From Symsagittifera roscoffensis (taxonomy: Eukaryota > Xenacoelomorpha > Acoela > Convolutidae), in the NCBI RefSeq assembly GCF_963678635.1, contig NC_087067.1, forward strand, positions 24,123,547-24,187,546: a stretch of DNA of 64,000 nucleotides. The letters run 5' to 3'. Positions 20,179 through 28,028 of this stretch are shown piece after piece (within the stretch, counting starts at the first letter, position 1; each line of letters starts with the position of its first letter). The notes under the pieces were generated by a model. It saw only the letters and a program-made list of their open reading frames with translations. It was not told the DNA's origin and did no database searches. Made by a program: the position numbers and the translations under genes.

Positions 20179-21983
20179 GCCGACAACTTGGATCCCTACA
20201 CCGATCAAATTCCCACCCAACCAACCTCACCACTCCAATCCCAATAATACCACTTTTTGCTTTTCCGCCACCCGAATTCCCATCCAGTAATGTAACATCC
20301 GGCATGAATTCCGATACTAACTCACACATCTCAGTTTTATACTCCATCTCACAACTCAATAACCCGAATATTGAAACCCCCGATGAATTTGCCGACTCCG
20401 AACCATCTCCATCAAATAATTTTCACACCAATCCCTTAAATTTTTCCCAACCCCCTTTTCAACCCATACTACCAAATAACCCTGACCCAACCAATTCTAC
20501 ACCCTCTTATGCTTCCCAAGTCACTCCAACCTACTCCTCACTTCACTCAAACCAATCATCTCATTCTTCAGACACCCCCCGAATCTCCCCAGAACTAGAT
20601 AATTTCATTACCTTACAACAACAATCCTATCACCTTGACACCCCAACCATAAACCAAATCTCATCCACAATAGATTCATCCAACCCTCCTACCCCTACAC
20701 CCTCTTCAATTTATACTGATTCATTAGCACCATCATCCACAACTACTGTATCTTCACTCAGCACTAATAGAGCTTACCGCACTTTTAAAAGGAAGTTCCC
20801 CAACCATCCTTTCCCAGCGAAACCAGGAACAGCCCGTGAATACATCAACCATCCACAACACACTAACACAAAAGAATTTTTAGCTATCACCTTACCCTCA
20901 TTTCCACAATACACCTTAAACACCCCTCATGACACTAACGAGACACGTAACTTTGTAGACGAATACGTTTTAATGCCTACCCTTCCTTGGACCTCATATT
21001 ATCATTTTACAAATCCCCTTTGCTTACCTTTATCTAACACTCATATCGATATAGAACGAAATATGGACATGCTATATCGACTCACTACACCACTAACACC
21101 TAGACAATTTACTTACATTGGATACAAAAAATCACTAAAAACACACACTGCACCCCAAGCTAATGAATATACACTAGAATATTACGACCATAACATCATC
21201 AGAACTAACCAAGATCAATTCTTAGACGACGATCGCTTCGCTAACCCACAAATCACCGGGAAATTTTTCATTAAAACACCATATGTATTTACACTAAATA
21301 TCTTCGATCGCAAGTTTGACCACATTATCTCAGAAGCACTAACAGACACGCAAGCCTACGAAAGTTTTAAAGAACGCTTCCAAATATTTTCACTAACCTT
21401 TCCTTTCCTTGCACCACATGAAAGAGATTTGCACTGCTCACACGATATTATGTTGCGCACTAAACAAACACACACATATACTTATTATCGTTTCATCCAA
21501 AATCACTTTGACCTACACACTCCCTCCAGACAACCACACCATCGTTTTCAATTCATCAATTCCAAATACACCTCACCATTCTTTCTTAACTTCACATATT
21601 GCATTAAAGATACTAACCTTCATGGTATTCTTCGAAATTATGATCCCATAACCCAAATGTATATCTTTTGTCCCATCACCAAGACCTTCAACGCAGAAGA
21701 ATCCCGACCCTTCCTCATCCCACACGAGTTTGTACAACCTATAGAAATCCCCAATTTAGAATTCATCCATAACACTAAATTCAACCACAAATTATATAAT
21801 CTAATCCAAAACACACCTTATGAATTTGCAGTTGGCACTGAAGAACTAACCACAATTAAGGCACTTCAATTGCTTTGGCCACTGCTTCAAACTAAAAATA
21901 TCATCCTCATATTAGCCAAACTACTAACAACTTCAGATCTCATTCACGACATTTTCCCCCACGGTTTCTTCCCCGACGACTAA
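20175..21983 (+). CDS. element B copy 1: ORF-Y, 602 aa, unknown function
   Basis: This frame begins inside the env stop (ATGA at 20175-20178) and ends TAA at 21981-21983. Residues 1-~205 are low complexity (Ser, Pro, Thr, Asn) and likely disordered. Residues ~206-602 look globular, with aromatic-rich segments such as LPWTSYYHFTNPLCLPL and SPFFLNFTYCIKDTN. I see no signal peptide, zinc motif or catalytic signature and do not recognise the family. The start-stop overlap suggests translation coupled to env. A 76-bp candidate intron begins three bases after the stop. Copy 2 has the same frame, with about nine amino-acid changes and only a few silent ones, so there is no sign of selection since the copies split. 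It could be a matrix-like or regulatory protein; that is a guess. Confidence 0.7.
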   Translation: MSRQLGSLHRSNSHPTNLTTPIPIIPLFAFPPPEFPSSNVTSGMNSDTNSHISVLYSISQLNNPNIETPDEFADSEPSPSNNFHTNPLNFSQPPFQPILPNNPDPTNSTPSYASQVTPTYSSLHSNQSSHSSDTPRISPELDNFITLQQQSYHLDTPTINQISSTIDSSNPPTPTPSSIYTDSLAPSSTTTVSSLSTNRAYRTFKRKFPNHPFPAKPGTAREYINHPQHTNTKEFLAITLPSFPQYTLNTPHDTNETRNFVDEYVLMPTLPWTSYYHFTNPLCLPLSNTHIDIERNMDMLYRLTTPLTPRQFTYIGYKKSLKTHTAPQANEYTLEYYDHNIIRTNQDQFLDDDRFANPQITGKFFIKTPYVFTLNIFDRKFDHIISEALTDTQAYESFKERFQIFSLTFPFLAPHERDLHCSHDIMLRTKQTHTYTYYRFIQNHFDLHTPSRQPHHRFQFINSKYTSPFFLNFTYCIKDTNLHGILRNYDPITQMYIFCPITKTFNAEESRPFLIPHEFVQPIEIPNLEFIHNTKFNHKLYNLIQNTPYEFAVGTEELTTIKALQLLWPLLQTKNIILILAKLLTTSDLIHDIFPHGFFPDD

Positions 21984-21986
21984 CAG

Positions 21987-22062
21987 GTAAGTATGAATTA
22001 TACATATTACTAATTAATTCAAACATTAGAAACTCACCATTCTTTATCCATGTTTTCTTTAG
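21987..22062 (+). other. candidate intron immediately after ORF-Y stop, copy 1
   Basis: Donor CAG/GTAAGTATG at 21984-21995, branch-like TACTAAT at 22008-22014, and T-rich acceptor TTTTCTTTAG ending at 22062. All three are near-consensus and the spacing gives a 76-base intron. It is conserved in copy 2. Because the stop codon is three bases upstream, removal would not change ORF-Y. It could join to a distal 3' exon or serve RNA export. Confidence 0.55.
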
Positions 22063-23064
22063 AATTTTAGCCTTCATCCAACGATCATCTGAAAAATTCA
22101 CAAAAGAAAAATAAAAAATAGCAAACTTCTCCAAAACTGTTTAAAACCCTATTAACTTTTTGCACCAACAATTAAATAAATATAATACCAATGCAGTAAA
22201 TTAATTTATAAATTTTTCCCCACCAGCAGTAAATCTAATAATGATGAAAATTTGTAACTTAATTTCCCCCAACAACTAGCAGTAAAATTAAAATTCTATG
22301 TAGTAAATTCATAAGAAGCAAAAGCAGTACTAACCTTTTGATATTTTCATTCACTCGCATAAGAATTCTATCCAAACTCGCACAGCTCGCCCACGAAGAA
22401 TTGTTTAAAATAATGAATTTCAGTTTCAAGCTTTCACACTCGATAACTCTAACACAAGATAACACGTTTCAAACTTTCCTTTAACCCGGTTGGAAAGGAA
22501 TTATATACTAAACAAAACTAACCAATGCAGCTTACTAAACACCACAACACAAAGCATAACAGCATGACTAAGAAAAGGAAACCAACGGTACCCAAACCGG
22601 ATTAACCCAGTTTAAAACTGGATAAATTATTCTTTTGAAGACTATTATAAAGTCTAAGAAAGAAATAATAAAACACAAAAAAGTCGAAAGACAAACCCAT
22701 ACCACAAACAATTTGATTTTTGAAAAAAGGACACAACCAACAAAACATAAGAAAAACCACAACAAACCCAACATAAAACGTTGTCACATAACAGGACCTC
22801 TCACAAAAACCGCATGCAATCATACTCCCACCCCTGGCCTAACCCACCAGGAAGGACGTCCTGAGCATGCTCTATAGCCGGCCTAACCCACCGCGCTACA
22901 TCCACGCTTTGTGACCACACTCCTATGTTTAATAAGAGCTACTCAAGGGTGAGTAACTCTTCAAAATAACTGAACTAAAACAAAAAGCTTTTGTGAAAAC
23001 AACTAACTAAAATCATAATTAAAAAATATTAAACTAATAAAAGTTTTATAAAATGTAAATTACA
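22063..23064. other. element B copy 1: 3' non-coding region with GC-rich structured block
   Basis: Mostly AT-rich. At 22826-22915 a GC-rich block contains GGCCTAACCCACC twice and the palindromes GGACGTCC and GAGCATGCTC. Read on the minus strand, it contains TAGCGCGGTGGGTTAG, which resembles a tRNA A box; no B box is evident. On the minus strand 22465-22259 is also open for 68 codons with a donor-like AAAAG/GTTAGTA at its middle. I do not call that a gene. Confidence 0.45.
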
Positions 23065-23529
23065 TTATGCAATACATAGATCAGAATACAACACCAAGGA
23101 CGAACATCCAAAGACAAAACACAAAACGACCCTACTACACTCGAGAAGGAATGGCCAACTACAATCAATATGCCGCCCACAATCGCAACTCAAAGGATTT
23201 AGAGTACGACTTGACTTCGCAGAAAAGGACTTCATTGAACTAGACCAATGACCACCTCGATGTTCAAGTATACGTACAGATCCGAGTAACCAGGCATCCC
23301 CTCCACGCACAATCTCCACGCCATTCCCAGACAAGGTCAAACACAAAGAAGTTCTCACCAATGAAACAGAAAAACCTGACATAGCCAACCATTCTGAAAT
23401 CAGATTTGAGTTTGTTGCGAAAACCCAGTCGTTGTCTTGAGAAGACACAATGATTGAATCTGGGACTTCTCTAATAAGAAAACCCAGAAGAAATAAGATG
23501 TTCGCCAAATACCAACGTCCATCATCCAT
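23065..23529 (-). CDS. element B copy 1: antisense ORF near the 3' LTR (154 aa)
   Basis: A minus-strand frame starting MDDGRWYLANILFLLGFLIR, with a hydrophobic N-terminal segment and a Cys pair (CDCGRHIDC) towards the end. It starts about 50 bp inside the 3' LTR, so an antisense transcript begun in LTR1 would reach it first. Retroviruses such as HTLV-1 carry an antisense gene in this position; the comparison is positional only. The matching frame in copy 2 is also open but has a 7-base deletion changing the C-terminus. The changes between copies are about three replacing and two silent, so there is no evidence of selection. No family recognised. Confidence 0.4.
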   Translation of the reverse strand: MDDGRWYLANILFLLGFLIREVPDSIIVSSQDNDWVFATNSNLISEWLAMSGFSVSLVRTSLCLTLSGNGVEIVRGGDAWLLGSVRILEHRGGHWSSSMKSFSAKSSRTLNPLSCDCGRHIDCSWPFLLECSRVVLCFVFGCSSLVLYSDLCIA

Positions 23530-23581
23530 CTTTCGAATTGCAGAAAAACTATTCTAAAAAACTCTGTAAAACCCGGATGGG

Positions 23582-23991
23582 TGGAACCTGATCTAAACTA
23601 CATTTTATGATTGGATAAATTAGATATTTTACCAATGTAAAGTATTTAATATTAACCAATCATGATCCATCTAACTAACAATCCACTTATTTGTAAGTGC
23701 TGAAATTACTTGTAATTTCAGCACCAGAGAGATTTGAATTTAACTTAGAAATTAGTTGAACTCTCCCGAGTACTTCAGCAGCCGCAATAAACCAGTATAC
23801 CCTAGATCTATTGAGCCTAGCAGAGACTAGTTAAACAACCTGAGACTAGATAGTATAAGAGTAAGATTAGGATCGGTATTAGACTAAGAAGTTGCACGAA
23901 TCTATCCGGCCGAAAATAAGATAGCGTGACGAGCAGACGGTGTACCCTATCCGAAATTACTCTATGAGTTATACACTTCGGTCATAACTCA
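23582..23991 (+). repeat. LTR1, 410 bp (3' LTR of element B copy 1)
   Basis: Begins TGGAACCTG and ends AACTCA (TG...CA). It contains CCAAT at 23656-23660, a perfect 13+13 inverted repeat at 23697-23724 (GTGCTGAAATTAC, TT, GTAATTTCAGCAC) and AATAAA at 23786-23791. It reads identical to LTR2 and LTR3 and differs from LTR4 at three positions. The sequence before it ends CCCGGATGGG, a poor polypurine tract. Confidence 0.95.
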
Positions 23992-24744
23992 ATTTTCAAA
24001 ATTTGAAGAACAAATTTTTAACAATTCGCCTTTTCTCATCTGACAGATATTGATGCACTGAAATCAAAATTAAAAAAACTGGCTCTTTTTTACTCGTCCT
24101 GCGTCACATTTTCAAAACTACTCCATTATTTTTCCACTCCTGACTCAACACCCCCCTCCCCATCATAGTGTTTTATGAGCGTACTACTCCAATCATTTTA
24201 GCCTGTTGTCAATCTAAGCTTCATCTGGCTATATTTTTGTTTGTTATATTCAAAACGGTAGCTTGAAAATCTGATGTCAATTTTACGTTCGAAACCGCAT
24301 ACCAGTTTATGCCAACAGCAACAACTATCAAAATTACTTTATGAAATTGGGTCGATCATAATGAATCTATCTTCCGAGTTTTGTAGGATCCGTTGTTCTA
24401 AAAAGAAAAGGTATTTTGTCCATCATTTTTATTTGCTCTTCGCGTGTTGGTTCTTTGTGTTCACGGGCAAAATTTTCAGCCGCTGCATTTTCCTTGAACT
24501 CTGCAGGTGGATCACTTCGGATAAAATCATTGGTATCTTGAACTGAAACAGTAATTACAATCGGCTTTTCAAAAAATTGTCTCTTTATCCTTAAAGAAAA
24601 ATTGCCGAAAAAACATTATAAACTTCGAAATAACTGCCTGTATCAGGGCGAATCCGGAAAAATTTTGAGTGTTGACTATTTTTCAAAAAGCTCGGAAAAT
24701 AAATTTTTTTGACTTGAATCAGTTTTTTGTCGGAGTGTACAATA
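23992..24744. repeat. 753-bp inter-LTR host segment, first copy
   Basis: Host sequence between LTR1 and LTR2, repeated without visible change at 25155-25907. Its last ~50 bases (GACTTGAATCAG...GTGTACAATA) match the host repeat end at 46437-46490. It also holds a copy of the dispersed hairpin-type repeat end near 24646. A 90-codon open frame (24274-24546) has no recognised features. Confidence 0.9.
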
Positions 24745-25154
24745 TGGAACCTGATCTAAACTACATTTTATGATTGGATAAATTAGATATTTTACCAATG
24801 TAAAGTATTTAATATTAACCAATCATGATCCATCTAACTAACAATCCACTTATTTGTAAGTGCTGAAATTACTTGTAATTTCAGCACCAGAGAGATTTGA
24901 ATTTAACTTAGAAATTAGTTGAACTCTCCCGAGTACTTCAGCAGCCGCAATAAACCAGTATACCCTAGATCTATTGAGCCTAGCAGAGACTAGTTAAACA
25001 ACCTGAGACTAGATAGTATAAGAGTAAGATTAGGATCGGTATTAGACTAAGAAGTTGCACGAATCTATCCGGCCGAAAATAAGATAGCGTGACGAGCAGA
25101 CGGTGTACCCTATCCGAAATTACTCTATGAGTTATACACTTCGGTCATAACTCA
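24745..25154 (+). repeat. LTR2, 410 bp, recombinant solo LTR
   Basis: Same sequence as LTR1 and LTR3. It is flanked by AATA on the left and ATTT on the right, so it lacks a matching target duplication. That is what unequal exchange between LTR1 and LTR3 would leave, rather than an independent insertion. Confidence 0.95.
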
Positions 25155-25907
25155 ATTTTCAAAATTTGAAGAACAAATTTTTAACAATTCGCCTTTTCTC
25201 ATCTGACAGATATTGATGCACTGAAATCAAAATTAAAAAAACTGGCTCTTTTTTACTCGTCCTGCGTCACATTTTCAAAACTACTCCATTATTTTTCCAC
25301 TCCTGACTCAACACCCCCCTCCCCATCATAGTGTTTTATGAGCGTACTACTCCAATCATTTTAGCCTGTTGTCAATCTAAGCTTCATCTGGCTATATTTT
25401 TGTTTGTTATATTCAAAACGGTAGCTTGAAAATCTGATGTCAATTTTACGTTCGAAACCGCATACCAGTTTATGCCAACAGCAACAACTATCAAAATTAC
25501 TTTATGAAATTGGGTCGATCATAATGAATCTATCTTCCGAGTTTTGTAGGATCCGTTGTTCTAAAAAGAAAAGGTATTTTGTCCATCATTTTTATTTGCT
25601 CTTCGCGTGTTGGTTCTTTGTGTTCACGGGCAAAATTTTCAGCCGCTGCATTTTCCTTGAACTCTGCAGGTGGATCACTTCGGATAAAATCATTGGTATC
25701 TTGAACTGAAACAGTAATTACAATCGGCTTTTCAAAAAATTGTCTCTTTATCCTTAAAGAAAAATTGCCGAAAAAACATTATAAACTTCGAAATAACTGC
25801 CTGTATCAGGGCGAATCCGGAAAAATTTTGAGTGTTGACTATTTTTCAAAAAGCTCGGAAAATAAATTTTTTTGACTTGAATCAGTTTTTTGTCGGAGTG
25901 TACAATA
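25155..25907. repeat. 753-bp inter-LTR host segment, second copy
   Basis: Second copy of the host segment. Together with an LTR it makes a 1163-bp tandem unit present twice (23582-24744 and 24745-25907). Its final AATA (25904-25907) is the left target duplication of element B copy 2. Confidence 0.9.
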
Positions 25908-26317
25908 TGGAACCTGATCTAAACTACATTTTATGATTGGATAAATTAGATATTTTACCAATGTAAAGTATTTAATATTAACCAATCATGATCCATCTAA
26001 CTAACAATCCACTTATTTGTAAGTGCTGAAATTACTTGTAATTTCAGCACCAGAGAGATTTGAATTTAACTTAGAAATTAGTTGAACTCTCCCGAGTACT
26101 TCAGCAGCCGCAATAAACCAGTATACCCTAGATCTATTGAGCCTAGCAGAGACTAGTTAAACAACCTGAGACTAGATAGTATAAGAGTAAGATTAGGATC
26201 GGTATTAGACTAAGAAGTTGCACGAATCTATCCGGCCGAAAATAAGATAGCGTGACGAGCAGACGGTGTACCCTATCCGAAATTACTCTATGAGTTATAC
26301 ACTTCGGTCATAACTCA
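25908..26317 (+). repeat. LTR3, 410 bp (5' LTR of element B copy 2)
   Basis: TG...CA bounded. CCAAT precedes a perfect inverted repeat at 26023-26050, and AATAAA lies at 26112-26117. Compared with its partner LTR4 it differs at three of 410 positions, which dates the insertion as fairly recent if rates are ordinary. Its identity to LTR1 and LTR2 suggests it has exchanged sequence with them, so the date is rough. Confidence 0.95.
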
Positions 26318-26319
26318 TC

Positions 26320-26336
26320 TGGTGCGACCATAAGTC
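26320..26336 (+). promoter_or_regulatory. primer binding site candidate
   Basis: TGGTGCGACCATAAGTC begins two bases after the 5' LTR, the usual place for a site complementary to a tRNA 3' end (TGG pairs with CCA). I could not match the following bases to a specific animal tRNA, so the primer is unidentified. Confidence 0.5.
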
Positions 26337-26404
26337 TCGAACAAGACCTTAATAGCTTAGCATTAACCAATAATAGATTAGAAATTAGACAAAACATTTA
26401 CAAA

Positions 26405-26638
26405 ATGTTATACGACAATAATTTAATCGAAATGTCTCTACGACTCAATAGATCAGAGCCAATATTCCGAACGATAACAGAACTACCCGGAATTGGAAGA
26501 AGACCTCGAACCAGAGACGACATACGACAAAGCAGAAACTTACCATATAGTTATATGATAGTTCGGCAAAAGCCAGAACAAACTTTTGTATTTAGAATAC
26601 TACTAGCAATGAATTTAGATTTTCATTTGCAAACATAA
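26405..26638 (+). CDS. element B copy 2: small 5' ORF (77 aa)
   Basis: The first ATG after the primer binding site opens 77 codons (MLYDNNLIEMSLRLNRSEPI...). The frame is open further upstream, through the primer site into the LTR (from 26294). It is basic (GRRPRTRDD) and has no recognised domain. Its position before gag suggests an upstream ORF, an exon donating a start codon to spliced mRNAs, or chance. No strong donor lies within it. Confidence 0.35.
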   Translation: MLYDNNLIEMSLRLNRSEPIFRTITELPGIGRRPRTRDDIRQSRNLPYSYMIVRQKPEQTFVFRILLAMNLDFHLQT

Positions 26639-27560
26639 AATTTTGAAGTCAATCTTCAAAATCATTTCAGGCGCTAAACAAAATTATTAATATACAATAA
26701 CGATTGATAAAAAGATCTCAGATCGTTTTTCAAAATTCTGCAGTAATATACAAAACATGTTTGAAAAATATTTATTGAAAAAACAAAATAAAAATTAGTA
26801 GCATGACAATAAATGATTAGTAATTATAAATCATCCTGTTGTTCCAGCTTCATCGCCTAAACATAACAGCAATCATAAGCTCACTAACATCATAAAAATA
26901 CTAAATCTATTCTTTACACAAATTTAAACCATTTTAAATTCACTTAATTTTAAAATCAGATCATCAAGGCTTATCCTTGGATCTTAAATCATTTTCTATT
27001 TAATTAAATTTAAAACTTGATCATCAAGGCCTATCCTTGGATCAAAAAGAACAACTTTGTTCTCCCCCACCCACTTAAACGAGTGTCTAACGACCTCAAA
27101 CGTCGATTCACTATCCAACCCTTTCTAAAAACCCAGGACTAATAGAAATTCTTGAACAAAACTAATCATTCAAATTAGGATAAACAGTGAAGAACTTCGG
27201 TTATTCATCCTTCACTTGATCCCCCCTCTTACCAGACCCAGGATAAATCTTAGACTTAGTAAGTTTAAAATAGTATCTAACGAACTACTCGCGTTCTAAT
27301 TATACCTGAACCCTGTGGATCGATTTACTATTCTCCAACCCTGAACACAATCACTACCCTTAAGTAAGATTAAGTGAGTTAACACCTTAGCTTATACTAG
27401 CCACGAGAAAGTATAAAATCATTCTTCGGAATCGATATACTTTTCTCCCCAACCCTGAACAAATAGACCCAGGTTAGGCTAACAAAAAAATCGTAAGGAC
27501 TAACAGTTTAAGCAAATAGAAATCATTTAACAACCTTTTGCATCCGTCATCCTAAACCTT
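26639..27560 (+). other. element B leader with repeated short hairpins
   Basis: No gene. GATCATCAAGGC(T/C)TATCC followed by TTGGATC occurs twice, at 26959-26983 and 27019-27043, each able to fold with CAAGG/CCTTG pairing. Further on, 27075-27475 holds a series of modules: a short hairpin followed by CCAACCC or ACCCTGAAC. Two have UUCG tetraloops: AAC-TTCG-GTT near 27195 and ATTC-TTCG-GAAT near 27421. A consensus donor (TTA/GTAAGT) lies at 27259. Such a region may serve packaging, dimerisation, splicing or internal ribosome entry; the role is inferred. Confidence 0.5.
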
Positions 27561-28028
27561 ATGTCATTTAAAAACCTAGGAAATAAACAAACAATCGTTT
27601 TACACAATTGTGAAATAAATAACAAAAAATACGACCTTGTAATCACACCTCATACACAAACAGTTGGATACATTAGAACAAAACGACAAACATTAAAGAG
27701 AAAAATACTAACTAAACAAAGACAAATAACACGAAAAAGATTTTCAAAAAATCGAAACGCATTTTCAGAATCAGAAACCAACAGTTTAGACGAACTTTAT
27801 AAACTAAAAGAATCAATAGATAAAAATTGCCCAATTCACGATCAATTATATTTCTCTGACTCAGAAACAACTTCAAATTCATCAAAAAGAGGAAAAAGAA
27901 GAATAAAAAAGCAGTATAAACACAAACCAGTACATTTATACAATTGGAATCAACCAATTAGACACATTGATAATTACATATTAACAGTCATCGAACGAAA
28001 AAATGAGCTCAACGCACACCCCAGGTGA
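27561..28028 (+). CDS. element B copy 2: ORF1, basic 155-aa protein overlapping gag
   Basis: Open from ATG 27561 to TGA 28026-28028, overlapping the gag-pol start (28003) by 26 bases in another frame. It is rich in Lys and Arg. Two basic clusters (RTKRQTLKRKILTKQRQITR; KRGKRRIKKQYKHK) look like nuclear or nucleic-acid-binding signals. A Ser/Glu/Asp stretch (FSESETNSLDE, FSDSETTSNSS) lies between and could be a kinase target. No zinc finger or known fold. It may be a regulatory or RNA-binding accessory protein; that is inferred from composition. Leaky scanning or reinitiation would be needed for gag-pol on the same RNA. Confidence 0.6.
   Translation: MSFKNLGNKQTIVLHNCEINNKKYDLVITPHTQTVGYIRTKRQTLKRKILTKQRQITRKRFSKNRNAFSESETNSLDELYKLKESIDKNCPIHDQLYFSDSETTSNSSKRGKRRIKKQYKHKPVHLYNWNQPIRHIDNYILTVIERKNELNAHPR

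Noticed and set aside
22259-22465. Minus-strand frame with an internal donor-like site, also at 43082-43288
   Set aside because: Kept in both copies, but the copies are too similar for that to mean anything, and no partner exon was found.
24274-24546. 90-codon frame, repeated at 25437-25709
   Set aside because: The repetition only reflects the exact tandem duplication of the 753-bp host segment. There is no domain, signal or codon bias.
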